This document shows positions 1 to 11,602 of a stretch of DNA of 64,000 nucleotides, piece by piece. The notes under the pieces are model-generated. The model did no database searches. It worked only from the letters and a program-made list of their open reading frames with translations, and was not told where the DNA came from. The DNA is from Scleromitrula shiraiana (Eukaryota > Ascomycota > Leotiomycetes > Helotiales > Sclerotiniaceae), in contig JABELC010000001.1 in NCBI GenBank assembly GCA_028455995.1, positions 3,026,501 through 3,090,500 on the forward strand. The letters run 5' to 3'. Positions within the stretch are counted from its first letter, which is position 1; each line of letters starts with the position of its first letter. A program made the position numbers and the translations under genes.

Positions 1-1798
1 CCGCAAGCCAAAGTTTCGTACTAGTAACAAAGACCCGCAGTGCATAGGCATAGATGGCACGGGCAGTCTCATACTTTCCACGATTAATACTACCACGTGC
101 ATCTTCCATCCAAATATCCTTCCGATCGTCATCTTCATCAAGACCCCAGCCAAGTGTTTCACGAATAATGTTTCCGCAAGTCAAAATAGCACCCTCTTCC
201 TCACATTTCTCTGCCTCGGTAATCCAGTCTTCTCTTTTTAACATAGCAGACTTCTCCGCTAAAGCTTTAACGGCATGCTTCATAATGTTAACTTTGTTAG
301 TAGTTCCCATTTGTTCACCGAGACGTGCTGCAGCTATCCAAATTTCATGTGAGGTCGGGATGGCCCTACGAGCCTTGTTGAGAACTTTCTGTGCATTCTC
401 GGATGTTTCTAGTCGTGCAAGAGCTAACCACAATTCAACAGATAGAGGAATTATTTCGGTTGCTTTTGCCAAAAGTAAACGCGCATCGCCAGGGTCTTCT
501 TCCAGGTTGACAGCTTCTTTCCAGAGCATTACTGATTGCGGAATATGGTCTAAAGCGTGTCTAATAACTCTTTTCTTGGCTCTCGATTCCGATTCTAGCT
601 TCATTGCTTCGATCCACAATCTAACGGAATGATCGTTATTCTTGATGGCGTTGGCAGCAATGATCTTAGCGTTGTGATTGTCATTCAGTCGGATGTTTTC
701 CAGCCATACATCCTCACTCTTAGGGCAATGATCACAGCCTCGTGCGATGACATTTCTGGCTGCTACAGTCTTTCCCGCAAGCTCCTCCAAACGTGCAGCT
801 GCAATCCATCCAGGAGCATGTTTTGGGTTCGTTCGAATAACCGATTCTAATAGGACTCGTACTCGGTTGATATCACCAACACTGTTTTCTCCTTCATTGA
901 TTTGTGATTTTGCCAGACTAGTAAGGTAACCTTTTGGATCGATGTTAGTCGCACTGCCAGCAACTGAATCGGTTCCTTGAGAAGCTTGATCCAATCTAAC
1001 TTTCAGAACCTTGTCTCGAGCTGCTCCAATATCTGCGAAGTTCGTCATGGTCCCATCGGCTCCATCGCCACCCGTACTCGCACCACCCTCATCCATTACT
1101 GTAGTTCCCAGCTCCGTCGAGTCTCGAGCCCCAGCGATAACGCTATCAGGAACCGCATAGAATCTCTTTCTCAATTCCTGCTTGCTTCGTCTGTTCTTGC
1201 CTGTGAGATCTCCAACTTCCGGAAGGTTCGCCCAATCTTCATCACTGACCGTCCCTAGTGCTCGTTTTAAATCCGCAAATTGCTGTTGAATCTTAGGATT
1301 GTTTCGCTCGTATTCCTCCCTCTCTGCTTTTTCTCGTGCTTCCCTGTAAGTAAAATGGTCGGTAATCTGCTCAACTATTTTCAAATGATAAACTAGATGC
1401 ATTGGGACGTTGGAGGACATTGGGAAGGGGGGGACCAACCTTCGAATCTTCCGCCGCCTATCCATTTTCTCATCTACCTCCTGATAGATCCTGTCTGCCT
1501 CGTCATCATCTTGGTCGTAAACTCCACCGGAAAACAGCCCAACCTCGTTATCCGGATCTTGGAATCGCTCATCATCTTCGTCATCATCCTTTTTTTCGGT
1601 GGCACCATATGCTGTAGGGGCTGCTTGGCCGAGTTGAGCAGCGCGCTTTGCAAGAGCTTCTTTGATTTGGTCTTCACTTGGACCTTCTCGTGCAGGACCA
1701 AGGTCTGATCGTGTTGTAAATCCTGTTGCACCTCTACCTAATCCAGCAACATAATTTTCAGGTGCTTTCTGGTTAAGGAAATCACGTCGACCAGACAT
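1..1798 (-). CDS. PRP6: Pre-mRNA splicing factor Prp6/Prp1, 5' part
   Basis: Core tri-snRNP component acting in the nucleus (family knowledge: U5-associated, HAT/TPR repeats). Exons are 1798-1440 and 1343-1, and the gene runs off the left edge, so its 3' end is missing. The ATG at 1798 opens with MSGRRDFLNQKAPENYVAGL, the typical start of the Prp1 N-terminal domain, followed by an acidic stretch and YERNNPKIQQQFADLKRAL and DWANLPEVGDLTGKNRRSK, which are diagnostic. The rest is a run of roughly 34-residue HAT repeats (for example WIAAARLEELAGK and VELWLALARLE). The intron 1439-1344 has a weak donor (GTTGGT) and a CAG acceptor, and it restores the expected reading frame. All other open frames over this stretch are shadows. 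Very secure family assignment. Confidence 0.95.
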   Translation of the reverse strand, partial: MSGRRDFLNQKAPENYVAGLGRGATGFTTRSDLGPAREGPSEDQIKEALAKRAAQLGQAAPTAYGATEKKDDDEDDERFQDPDNEVGLFSGGVYDQDDDEADRIYQEVDEKMDRRRKIRRLVPPFPMSSNVPMHLVYHLKIVEQITDHFTYREAREKAEREEYERNNPKIQQQFADLKRALGTVSDEDWANLPEVGDLTGKNRRSKQELRKRFYAVPDSVIAGARDSTELGTTVMDEGGASTGGDGADGTMTNFADIGAARDKVLKVRLDQASQGTDSVAGSATNIDPKGYLTSLAKSQINEGENSVGDINRVRVLLESVIRTNPKHAPGWIAAARLEELAGKTVAARNVIARGCDHCPKSEDVWLENIRLNDNHNAKIIAANAIKNNDHSVRLWIEAMKLESESRAKKRVIRHALDHIPQSVMLWKEAVNLEEDPGDARLLLAKATEIIPLSVELWLALARLETSENAQKVLNKARRAIPTSHEIWIAAARLGEQMGTTNKVNIMKHAVKALAEKSAMLKREDWITEAEKCEEEGAILTCGNIIRETLGWGLDEDDDRKDIWMEDARGSINRGKYETARAIYAYALRVFVTSTKLWLA

Positions 1799-3038
1799 TT
1801 TGGCGCAAGTTTCTCCAGTTCAAAGTGAAATGCGAGGTGAATTTCCAAGTCTGTAACAGCTGGAGTATTGATAAAAGAGGCAGCTCACAAGGCTGAGAAT
1901 AATGCAGCATTTCCAGCCACACAAGCCACAGACCTTAGTACGGCGAATATTGTTACCAATAGTGCAGAAATAAAAATGCTACCCACCTACCGAGCCACAA
2001 TATACCCGCATTAACATATGTAGGTAGGGGGCTAGATACCAAGATACACCATATTGTAGTTAATTTTTACTTAATAATTGATGAGGTTATAATCCTTGAG
2101 AAATATATTGAGGCTCGCCAGGGCGAGTATACAATATTGGCGAGAATTGGCATGGGATCACTAGAGAAAGCAGTTTAGCAAATGGAGAGCCAATGACGAA
2201 AGAAAAGCTCTAATGATCGTGAACGATGGGCGGCGTGAGATTTCATTCCATTATCTGTGTTATTTTACTCTGTTCTCTTCCCAAATTCACGTTACATACA
2301 AATCTATCATACACAATACCTAGTGGCCAAGGTTGCTTATGTTATGTCATGCTGACTCTCCTTTGCGTTCTTCATTTCACCTCAGTACAGGTCGCTTTAG
2401 GAGAAAGTTATCTCTTACAGGTTTGTTGTCCACAGGGCACTGAATAGATGGAGAATCGAACATTTATCAATGCATCATGGCTTGGCAAGTTCTGTATCTG
2501 AGCAAGTTCTGAATCACTTTGGGGGAGATGAACTGATGGGCGCGAAAGCAGTTGCGGCAGGCCACTTTACTTGCTTTAACATTGGATATGTTCAACCGGA
2601 TATATCATCGATTAGAGAAATTCATTTCACTGTTATCCTAATGTATGACAACAAGAGTGTCAGCAATCTAAGTTTAGGAAATGGACGGAGCCGAGCGAAG
2701 TAATGTCAAGCAAATGGTGTTTGGGTATAACGGTGAATTAGGTAGTACCACTCAGCATAGCTACTAAGAAGATAAATTTTTGCTTGTTTTAGACTGGCAT
2801 CTGTATAGCTCTACCTCGAATAATACTCTTAGCCTACATTTCTCAACAGGGTTGATTTGCACCACCCAAGAAACACATATTTAAAGGCTGGGCAAGTGCA
2901 TGGATCAGTCAGTATCCTCCAGTTTCTCCATATCGTAGAACCTATCTCATCCCGCGCATGTCTTCCAAGTGACTATAAATTTGATGATTACCCACGGCAT
3001 TCATTTCTATCTAACACCCATCTAAGCAGTTCTTCGCA
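1799..3038. other. Intergenic, probable divergent promoter region
   Basis: No convincing coding frame. This stretch separates the Prp6 start (minus) from the damaged secreted-protein gene (plus), so it should hold both promoters. Short open frames at 2226-2447 and 2470-2703 have no recognisable composition or motif. Confidence 0.5.
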
Positions 3039-4361
3039 ATGGTTAATTTCAGGCTCTTTCCTACAATTTCTCTCTTCCTCGGGATTTTACTAGTTTTGGT
3101 CTCCTCCAGACAGCCGCTCGTAAATTGGAATGGCAGGTATGTTTATTGATTTGGGTTCTGTTGAAGAACTACAGGATGTTAGATAGATCCTAATATGCTT
3201 TCAGGTTCACGCTAGTGCATAATGTAAAGACAATCGGTGTCAGTAGTGAATCATTCTTGGACAACAGCATCAGGTGAGAAAATCTTGCAATTGCGCGTTC
3301 TATCTTTTACAAACAACTAAATACGGCATCAGGGACAGTCAAGAGTTGATACGCAGAGCTCCTGTTGAATATTTTCCCTGCCGTGGAAAATGTAGTTGGC
3401 GGAGACAAACACCCCCGGGCAATTCTGAAAAAAAGAGATCCATAAACTCTTCACTCTTACAAGATAGGAGTCATTTGAGCTAAACATCACCAGGTCTTAC
3501 GAAGAGGTTTTTTGCGAGACCTGGAAAGGTCAATCAGTACTTGGTCAATTTGTTCGAATTGAATGATATGATCAACGTGTATATACCTCGAGAAACAAGA
3601 GGAAATTCAGCCTCATTTGCTGAACTTGCAGGTAATGTGATCAATATTGGCCTTGAGGGTCTTTGTGGATGTATCACCCTTGTCATTATGTCACGAGAAG
3701 CTGTCTATTTTGCTCATTTCTTGTGAGTTCATTCCCTCGGACTTTACCCTTTTATCGATGAGCTCACACTCGTTGTCAAATGTTAGCGAAGCGGAATCTT
3801 TCGTGTCAAGGAACTTTACAGGGCCAAATGGTGCGCGAGTACGCGAAATATTTTGAATCAAGGGTATTAGGGTTCTTGGATAACGGTCAGGAACCAGGAT
3901 TTCGCGCACGCTACCCGTCTCTGCGAGATAGAGTGGAAATCTCCGGCAACTTCGATGAGGATTCATATGTCGAGGTGTTTATCTTAACCCCTCAAAATCA
4001 ACAATATGATCCCGCGGAAGATGACGCGAATGCTGAATCTGATGGGCACGTTGTATACATTGATGGGTTGCTATACGATGATCATATTGGCCTACTTTTG
4101 GATTACCTCGAGGAGTTACTGCCACATGCTGAAATCACCCCCCCCCCCCCATTCACTTATCAGGCCCTGAACGACTATGATAGATTACTAGATGACACTG
4201 GCAGGGGTAAAGCATTTTATCAATACGACCCTAGAGCTGTTGATTTCAGAGGAGTGCCTCAGCGAGGGACTCGGCTCGTTTTCCAGGGTGACGATATCGA
4301 GACTGTGATCGATGGCGTGCGATGGCAAGCCGGTCGGGGAGTTGTTCATGAAGATTACTGA
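3039..4361 (+). pseudogene. Secreted fungal protein of unknown function, disrupted
   Basis: Reads as a secreted protein in at least five exons: 3039-3136, 3205-3273, 3333-3391 (or to 3480), 3494-3722 and 3787-4361. The start encodes a signal peptide (MVNFRLFPTISLFLGILLVL). Motifs GLEGLCGCITLVIMSREAVY and later VFILTP, a YIDGLLYDD segment and GKAFYQYDP resemble a common uncharacterised family of secreted ascomycete proteins (recognised from memory, no search). Two problems exist. First, an in-frame TAA at 3481-3483 is avoided only if 3392-3493 (GTAGTT donor, CAG acceptor) is an intron. Second, after the splice at 3787 the frame runs into TGA near 3856, while the family-like continuation is one base out. 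An alternative acceptor at 3862 keeps the frame but deletes about 25 conserved-looking residues. So the gene is a pseudogene, mis-assembled, or has an unusual intron. A 13-C run at 4138-4150 is in frame. Confidence 0.6.
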
Positions 4362-4523
4362 CCCAATGATGATAATGCGATGAGAATACTTGGAGAAACG
4401 CAATCTCAGGCTTAAAATCCAGATGAACTCTTTTTTTTTTGCGGGGAACAGTTCTACCATTACAACCAGGTATTATCCCCTTGCTGTACTTTCAAGAAGC
4501 TTTTTCTGACATTGTTCTTTTGA

Positions 4524-6668
4524 TCGTATACCTGCTATCAAAATACCACTTTATGCCCTATCATTGATAACACTCCTACCCTACTGTGTGGGCCCGACTG
4601 CTATCTTGAGTCATTGTACACTTGCTATAACCAAACAAAACTTTGCCCAGTTCTAGACGATGGTTCTACTCTTCCATGTGGCGATGACTGTTATTTTCAA
4701 TCGTAATATAGGTAGATATATTCTTGTCCTCGTTGCAGAGTTGAGGAAGTATATCACTAACTTTAAATCAAAGATGTGAGATGTCTCACTTAATACCACA
4801 ATTTGAGAACAATGATAACCCTAGCCAAATATCAGGCACGATTGAGTTAATCCCCTCTCAAAGCTCGACAATTACTCCAAGTTCAGGAGTGGTTATTGGC
4901 GGAACTACGTATTCAATTGGCTCTCAGACTACTACTATTACCTACGATAGCCAAACCATAACTATCGGCCCTGGAGGCATCATTCCTGGTAGCAATACAG
5001 CTATTCCGACTAGTTTCGTAGAACCGACGGTTACCACTAGTGACGGTATGACTTTCACTATTTCACCACAACCAACTGGAATTCCATCCAAAGAATCATC
5101 GACACCGGCACCAGTCCCAGCATCTACTACTTTGTTTCCCAGACCTACCACAAATCCGTACCTATCTCCAGCAATACCTGCTGGCACTTCAACATATATC
5201 CCAGAACCTTCAATTCCTACCCTTGTGGAAACAATAACAGCTTTAGATGGATCTAGTACATTGGAAACCTCATTTACCCCAACCACATTCGGTAGATTCT
5301 CTTCTTTGACCGATACAACAACTTTGAAAACTACGTCCGATGGGATTTCTACCATTTTTGTAATAGGTCCGGGCGGAGTAGCGTGGGATCCAATCCCAAT
5401 CACTAGCAGTATTACTGGTTTTCCTCCCATTCCAATCCCTACGATAGTCCCAACTCCACAGGGCTCAAGCACCCTCCCGTCAGAGACTGTACCGTCTACC
5501 ACCCCTTTTCCATCAAGTATCTTTCCAATCACACCAATTATCACCACTTTAGTGAGCACCGATGCTTCGGATAGCCCTGTTATTACTGATATTACAGGAA
5601 CTACTAATTTCGATGGAGTGGTTGTACCAATTACTACAAGGTCTACTGTAGCTGCGATTAGCTCTGCACAAGCTCTAATATCAGAGCTTGGTAGCCATTC
5701 TAATGTTATTATCAACTTTTCTCCAAGGACGGTAAATGCTACTAGAGCTAGCTCAGGTGTTGCAGCGATTAAGACAGCTCGATCAGGTATGTTCATAATT
5801 ATTCAATCATTGTTCGTTCAATCTGTTGCGCTTCCACAGCTAATGCCAATCTAAGATACAAAGAACTTTGGCGGAAATCTCGGTGTATTACTTCCAGGGT
5901 TATGTTTACTCTTTTGTGGTAGTGCCAGTAGTATCGCTTCCTTCCTCGACAAGCTACAGGCCACCATCTCTCAGATCCTTGGCGGAACAGCAAGTTCCTC
6001 CTCGCTGACAAGCCTATTGGATGATCTTGACGATATCTCCAATGAGCTAAATCAGAACATCAAGGAAGCACTGCATCTCACGCCTAGCCCAACTACCAAC
6101 CCTGATCCAAGCATCACCACCAATTCTTTTTGCAGCACAGGTACTCCTCTCACAAATTGCGACGTATTCTGTGCCACAGCTTCCTTAAATCCACCCACAA
6201 CCACATGTTATTCAACATCATGTAGCGTCGGCTCTGTTTGTGGAGGTAATCCAACGACCGTACCAATCGTGTGTGCGCACTTTCTCAAGTCGATGATGCT
6301 GGAAAAGTATCGTTCTATCCATATAGAGGCTATAAGCTTCCTTCTATCAAGTCAAAGCCTAACATTCCGAAAGGAGATGACTGGGGAATCCAATCACTAC
6401 CAGTTCGGTGATTGACCCCACTACAAATGTACCAAGTACTTCCAGCCATATGATAACATCCAAGCCAATACCAAGCACGACGATTTTGACTACCTCGTCC
6501 ACATCATCACAAGCCTCCAGTATCCCTCCGATCCATCCCGTTACTCCTTCTACCACTACCACCTCTCCGCCTTCATCATCTTCATCTTCATCTTTACCTT
6601 CACCCACATCTACCACATCATCTGATCCCAACTTTGGGGAGACAAAATGCAAAACTTACAAAGATTGA
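4524..6668 (+). CDS. Ser/Thr/Pro-rich wall-type protein with Cys-rich carbohydrate-binding-like repeats (5' end unresolved)
   Basis: Proposed exons are 4524-4702, 4774-5786, 5856-6270 and 6404-6668. The introns have GT-AG ends, the first contains a CACTAAC branch, and all joins keep frame. The first exon encodes two tandem Cys-rich units, YTCYQNTTLCPIIDNTP then a CG.DCY motif, and YTCYNQTKLCPVLDDG then CGDDCY. These resemble the Carb_bind/CBM52-type module (PF10645) of fungal glucanases (motif memory, moderate). Next come repeats such as GGTTYSIGSQTTTITYDSQT and long Ser/Thr/Pro tracts, then a Cys-containing segment (CSTGTPLTNCDVFC) and another Ser/Thr tail. This points to a heavily O-glycosylated, secreted or wall-bound protein. 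No in-frame ATG or signal peptide is visible upstream of 4524, because a TGA ends the frame just before. The 5' exon is therefore missing, elsewhere or decayed. The 284-residue antisense frame over 4942-5796 is a composition artefact. Confidence 0.5.
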
Positions 6669-7251
6669 CCTCGCTGCCAACAAAGATATTATCGATGCTG
6701 CCTTTCGCGGTGTATGGGTCATCTAGTACCGGGATCTAATACCTGCGGATGCATTCAGGATAGGCACGATCTTGGTCCTGTCTGTGGGCGTGCATAGTGT
6801 TGCGTTTTGAGAACATAGCAAGTGCGTTTTATATTGGGGTATTGAATTGATCTATACTTGGATGATGTGTTGTGTATGTACGGGTTTTTATTTTTCATTT
6901 TGGAGTTTGGATTATGGTTGAGCCGAAAAACATAATATGAATCCGGATCTACAAATTTGAGTGCGTCGAAAACGGTCGAGACTTTCATAGTAGGTGGGAG
7001 AAAGAAACTTGGGTTGATTGTGTAGTCAAACTACACTAAGTATCGACGTCTCATGTTTCACTTCACAATTCGGAAGGGTAATTATCTTCGAATTAAGAAT
7101 TGGGATAATTGCTCATATAGAATATTTAATCTTTCTTCCGTATTACCTATTTGATGATGCGTTAATCCACAATGAAGTTGAGTCCCGCATACTAATGTGT
7201 CATCCAAAAACTATCTCTACATTCCCAAACAAATCTCCGATCAAGTTTCTA
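6669..7251. other. Intergenic, convergent 3' flanks
   Basis: Lies between the end of the Ser/Thr-rich gene (plus) and the end of the 145-residue gene (minus). No coding signal stands out. The open frames here have no family-like motifs. Confidence 0.5.
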
Positions 7252-7740
7252 TCAGCCCCGGCGGGTGAGTCGAGACAAACCTCCTTTAGCCAACTGAGAT
7301 GTCTTTCCACTGTCAACGTAAAGAACGTTGTCGTACACCCCGTAGATGATCCGATTTTTGAGCGGAGCTGGATTCTCCTCATCTTCAGGGATCCACAGAC
7401 AATCACCATTGGTTCCGACTAGCAGCTTCCAGCCTCTGCCATTCCCATAGACTTGTGTGCCATTTTCGTTTAAAAAGAAGTAATGTCCGTCTAAAAAGCG
7501 TGTGTGAGTTTTGTAGCGAAGTTGCTCTTGAAGCTACCTACAGCGGTAATCGTATCGTTTGTTTCCCTGCTTGAATATCAGCAATGTTTTCCCTGCGCCT
7601 TGTCCGTATTCTACTTGTATATGAGAGACACATACCTGAAAGTTCGGCTTTAGATCTGCCGAGTCGATTCCTAAAAATAACATGAAATCTGTAACCACTG
7701 TTACTTGTTCTTCAGTTGGGTGGGTCTCGTCGGTAGCCAT
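7252..7740 (-). CDS. Hypothetical 145-residue protein
   Basis: Two exons, 7740-7542 and 7490-7252, joined by a 51-bp intron (GTAGGT donor, TTTTTAG acceptor) that keeps the frame. The ATG at 7740 is the first in frame (MATDETHPTEEQVTVVTDFM). The second half is rich in aromatics and Gly (GHYFFLNENGTQVYGNGRGW, LLVGTNGDCLWIPEDEE), which suggests a small beta-strand-rich fold. There is no signal peptide or membrane segment. I do not recognise the family. The gene sits beside AT-rich transposon DNA and resembles, in size and style, the 178-residue gene at 10957-11602. Both have a 'xxHYxFLNENG / HYTLFRNGDQY'-like motif followed by Gly/Trp, so they could be distant relatives (inference). Confidence 0.6.
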
Positions 7741-8171
7741 GCTTGATACGGTTGGGTTGTCTGAAAGTATCTATAATATTATAATAACTTAAATATTAAA
7801 AATATAAAACACTTTCAAGTTTAACTTGAATCATCATGTTCCGAGTCAATCATTCAAGTTGATTATTTGAAGGTGATTATACAATTATATAATCATCTAA
7901 TCTTATTTTTTTGTGACAAAATATTCTACAGAAATAATAACTTGAATGTAGTGTCTTATATTAATTGTGCTTGGGAAATATTTGCCTTCAAGTTCTCAAT
8001 CAAAAAACTTGCATAACTCTTTAGATGCAACCGCCCATTGACTTCATTTCAAGATGGACGCCGTTGCCCTTATGCAGACAAACCCTAACAGGGAAATTGT
8101 CGGACAATATCGCCGTAGGATTATCTTAACTTTTATTTTAGGTATATAATAATTAAAAAAGAGAGTAATTT
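7741..8171. other. AT-rich upstream region
   Basis: Upstream of the 145-residue gene and running into the left TIR element. AT-rich, with repeated tracts of the form TCAAGTT/AACTTGA around 7816-7865 and 7930-7990. No gene seen. Confidence 0.4.
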
Positions 8172-9095
8172 CCTTACGGTATCACCTATTCAGAGATTTC
8201 TTGAATACTATTCAAAGAAGGAAATTTTCGTACTATAATTAAAATTTCAATTATATTATAAATTGATTTTTAAAAAGTGATTTTATATTAATATAAATTC
8301 AATTTAGATATTTGGATTTATTTCGAACAATTGTTTAATATTAAATTAATATAGAGTTTATATATAAAATTAATATATTTTTGTTTTTAAATTATATTAA
8401 TAATTAATATATTTTATTATTTTCTAATTTAGTTAATATATTTAATAATTGATATACTTCATTGTTTTCTAATTTAGTTAATATATCTAATAATTAATAT
8501 ACTTCATTATTTTTTTATTTAGTTAATATATTAAAATTAACCTTGTATTTTTTTTATTATTAATATATTTAAGTTAATATTATTAATAATAATATATATT
8601 AAAAAGTAATATAAATATACTTTTAAATTCCATAATTTTTTATAGAAAATCATCTTTTTTAAAATGATAAAGTTATTAATTTATAAGAAATGAAATCTAA
8701 AATTATAGCTTTATAATTTAAGACTATATTTATATAAATTTGATAAAAGATTAAATAAAAATTTAATAAAAAATTAAATAAATCTTTAATTAATAAAAAT
8801 TAAAAAGTTATATAACTTTATAATATAAAATCAATAATTAAATTATTTTAAATATAATTTCAAATTAATAGATTTTAATTGAAGTTTATTTGAAGTTTAT
8901 TTAAAATTAATTTTTGAATTTAAAGATTAATTTATATTATATAAAATTTAATTTTTAGTTAATTACAAATTTAATATATTGATATTTAAATTTTTAATGT
9001 GCTCAAACATTAAAATGACCGATTTCCTAAAATTCATTTAGGGAACTCATTGAATTCTATTCAGGTTCGCTCCCTGAATAGGTGATACCGTAGGG
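8172..9095 (-). mobile_element. Non-autonomous TIR DNA element, left copy, RIP-like
   Basis: A 924-bp AT-rich element. Its left end reads CCTTACGGTATCACCTATTC and its right end is the inverted complement (GAATAGGTGATACCGTAGGG). It is flanked by TTT on both sides, consistent with a 3-bp target duplication. Its reverse complement matches the element at 14674-15560 over both ends and much of the AT-rich interior, so this is a second copy in opposite orientation. There are no open frames of transposase size. The interior is nearly all A/T, as expected from RIP-type C-to-T change. Confidence 0.85.
8423..8534. repeat. 45-bp tandem repeat inside the left TIR element
   Basis: Units start at 8423 and 8468, plus a partial one at about 8513. 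Each begins TCTAATTTAGTTAATATAT and carries ATATACTTCATT near its end. The units differ by a few transitions. Confidence 0.7.
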
Positions 9096-10008
9096 TTTTC
9101 GATGGGACTAATCTAAAATCATGTCAATCTCTACTTCCGCCGCCGGTCGGCCGAATTTAATCTGACTTTCGGCATCACACTACCATTTGGATTCTTGTAG
9201 AAAGGGCTTGTACCCAGCGCTTCTTTTCCTTTTCCTTTTCCTTTTCCTTTCCAACACATCATACTGTTGGGCTTACTTTTGCAATTTCTCTTCACTTTCT
9301 TCCAATCAACCAATCGTGTCATACTTTACCTCCGCCGCTCTTCGGCCGGATCTAAACCGTGGGAACTTCTATTCTGTATGTATCATTGAATTGTTGATAC
9401 CTTTATCATTGATCATCTTGGATAGCATGAGAAAATGAACAAATTTAATATGAGAACCCATTAAAAGTACTTGTTGGGATATAATCAAAGTCCGTATATC
9501 GATTCCTTACAAATTAAGCAACGATACGATGAACTTCGAGAAAGATTAAATCAAATCTGAAGAACTTGTAACGGTTCAGAAATGAGGGAGTGTCTCATGG
9601 GTATGTGTATCTCAGGGCCACTATTGCTGTTGATCTAATCGACAGGTATGCAGCGTCTCTGACGGGCAGTTGAATGTTCATGGTTGACCACGAGTAGGCA
9701 TTTGCATTTTTCTTTGGTATAGGCTGCGTATTTAATTAATTATGGCTCTAAGATATAATAAACATGATGACTATTGCCAGTGTCTCAACATTTCAAAGTT
9801 GTAAAGTATCAATTGCTCTACGGTACTAAGTGATTTTGAATATCAAAATGCGAATCCTAAATTGCGGTTTTAGTGAAATTGTCTATTTTACCCTGGATTA
9901 TATGGTAGGATAGACCGCATATAGAGTATTTTTTTTATATAAACTTGTATATATATATATATATATATATATATGTTTTTTATACTACTAATTAACTTAA
10001 GTAAGAAT
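9096..10008. other. Gene-poor stretch with simple repeats
   Basis: No supported gene. Contains a (TTTTCC)n tract at about 9222-9252 and a (TA)n tract at 9948-9974. A GC-richer motif, CTTCCGCCGCCGGTCGGCCG near 9132, recurs as a variant (CCTCCGCCGCTCTTCGGCCG) near 9332, giving an imperfect direct repeat about 200 bp apart. Confidence 0.5.
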
Positions 10009-10290
10009 GCCTCTTCTTTTTGTTTACAAAAAGAGAGGTTTTATACGAGGCTACTCATTTTTCGTTTTTGGTATGATACAAGGGTGATTTTACTAGCGCC
10101 TTGGAAGAATCTTGGCACTTTTTTAACATAAATGATTGGTTAAAATCGATATTTTAAAATAGTTGATTGGGTAAAATTTAAGCTTTTGAACAAGCTTTTT
10201 AAAACATGTGATCTAACATGTGATTCAACAATATTATTAAAATAAAAAATCATAAAGAAGAGGCGGCGTGTCAGGGGACCTGACCCGATA
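10009..10290 (+). mobile_element. MITE-like short element, copy 1
   Basis: About 282 bp. It starts GCCTCTTCTTTTT, continues through ACAAAAAGAGAGGTTTTA and CGAGGCTACTCAT, and ends AAGAGGCGGCGTG followed by CCTGACCCGATA. The starting GCCTCTTCT is the inverse complement of AGAAGAGGC near the end, giving short terminal inverted repeats with a shared 3' tail. Two further copies lie at 63173-63721. It has no coding capacity. Confidence 0.8.
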
Positions 10291-10956
10291 TTATTTATCG
10301 TTAGGTAAAAATAGTTGAATTTTAGTTAATTGTAATTTTAGTACGTTGCTGGGTGATTGGCACAACTTTCTTTTTTTTCCTTTTTCCCGAGGTCTTCACT
10401 TATCCGAGACAGGACTTGTACAGGTTGAATCCTTGAGCGAGTGATACTGTACATATATAGGGAATTGGATACAGAATTGGTTGGCAGAATCTACAGTAAA
10501 CAGCCCTATGGTCACCGCCTTTGAAGTACAATGCGGGGTAGGTAAATACTTGTGATACTGTAACATTTACCACGTATCAAGAAATATCGGGAGAATAAAC
10601 ATTAGATACGTGGGGATGTGACAATCCAGGAGTCGTATCTGATAGCCTAACTTCGAGAGGCCTCATGCTTTCATAATCAGTAAATATTATCAAGTGATAA
10701 TATTCCGAAGGAGTTTTCGGTCATGGTCAATGAATCATCACGATACATTTGTTAGAATCAGCAGGCAGTCTGATAAATTTGGAGAGAAAAGAGATCCACA
10801 AAGATTATTTGTTGTTTGGGGTAATTGATTATATATTTAATTACCTAAGTACAAGCTTGATCTTGAGATCCATTTTATCCCCCCATACAGTTCCAAGTTC
10901 TCCACCAAAAGGCTTAAATCGCCAATGTTGAAAGTCTGTTTTTCAAATTTGTTCCA
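10291..10956. other. Intergenic, no gene seen
   Basis: Between MITE copy 1 and the 3' end of the 178-residue gene. Short open frames only, no recognisable motif. Confidence 0.4.
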
Positions 10957-11602
10957 TTACGAGTAGATTCCTCTTGTTGCTTCTGCCTCTGCGATAAGCT
11001 GATCATGAGTGACCTTGGCACCAACCTTTCTTTGCTTGACGACCCATTTTCCAGAGGGCGTGGCGAATCTAGTGCGTCCACTAGCATTGATGGAATATTG
11101 GTCTCCGTTTCTGAACAACGTGTAGTGCGTCAATCCTAATGGAGTTAGCGCGTCATTCGACCCATTTGAGAAATACGCCGAATACTAACCGGATCCTGCT
11201 CCCATTGTGCAGTGTCGGGCTCCCTGTGTTTCATGTTAGTTCATTTCAAGTTTGCATATGGAATCGGAAGAAGGTTACCTTTTTATCAAAATAACCCAAC
11301 ATGTCTAAGGTGACACCAAATGCCTTCATATACGGCTTGCTGAAGCCTGCAATCGAGATAATCTTAGGTCTGGGAGTTACAGGTGGTGACTTTTGCTTGG
11401 AGGAGGCTTGCTTGGAGGAGGCTTGCTTGGAGGTGGTTTGCTTGGAGGTGATTTTCTTGTTGGAGGCGATTTTCTTGGAGGTGGTTTGCTTGGAGGTGAT
11501 TTTCTTGTTGGAGGTGATTTTCTTGGAGGTGGTTTGCTTGGAGGTGGTTTGCTTGGAGGTCAATTTTGCTGACTTTGCTACTCTGCTGTTTAAGAAACCC
11601 AT
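10957..11602 (-). CDS. Hypothetical protein with Lys/Thr/Ser repeat region, 178 residues
   Basis: Exons are 11602-11279, 11223-11190 and 11135-10957. The introns of 55 and 54 bp have GT-AG ends and all joins stay in frame. The ATG at 11602 begins MGFLNSRVAKSAKL. Residues of about 15-70 are low-complexity repeats of TTSKKITSNKK/TSKQTTSKQ and SSKQA type, highly basic. The C-terminal half is ordered-looking (MKAFGVTLDMLGYFDKK, LTHYTLFRNGDQYSI, SGRTRFATPSGKWVVKQRK). There is no signal peptide. The basic, repetitive N terminus could bind nucleic acid or be a disordered linker (inference). The family is unknown. The gene is boxed between repeats, and the middle exon is only 34 nt. Confidence 0.65.
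11396..11566 (-). repeat. Coding tandem repeats (Ser/Lys/Thr units)
   Basis: Within exon 1 of the 178-residue gene. 15-bp units of the type GGAGGTGGTTTGCTT alternate with GGAGGTGATTTTCTT(GTT) as read on the plus strand. Unit number is likely to vary among strains. Confidence 0.8.

Noticed and set aside
4942..5796. 284-residue open frame on the minus strand
   Set aside because: Antisense to the Ser/Thr-rich gene; its Val/Gly/Ile composition is the expected mirror of ACT/ACC/CCA codons.
9131..9438. Small open frames around a TTTTCC tract
   Set aside because: Encode runs of Leu/Phe or Gly/Lys from the simple repeat; no splice or start context.
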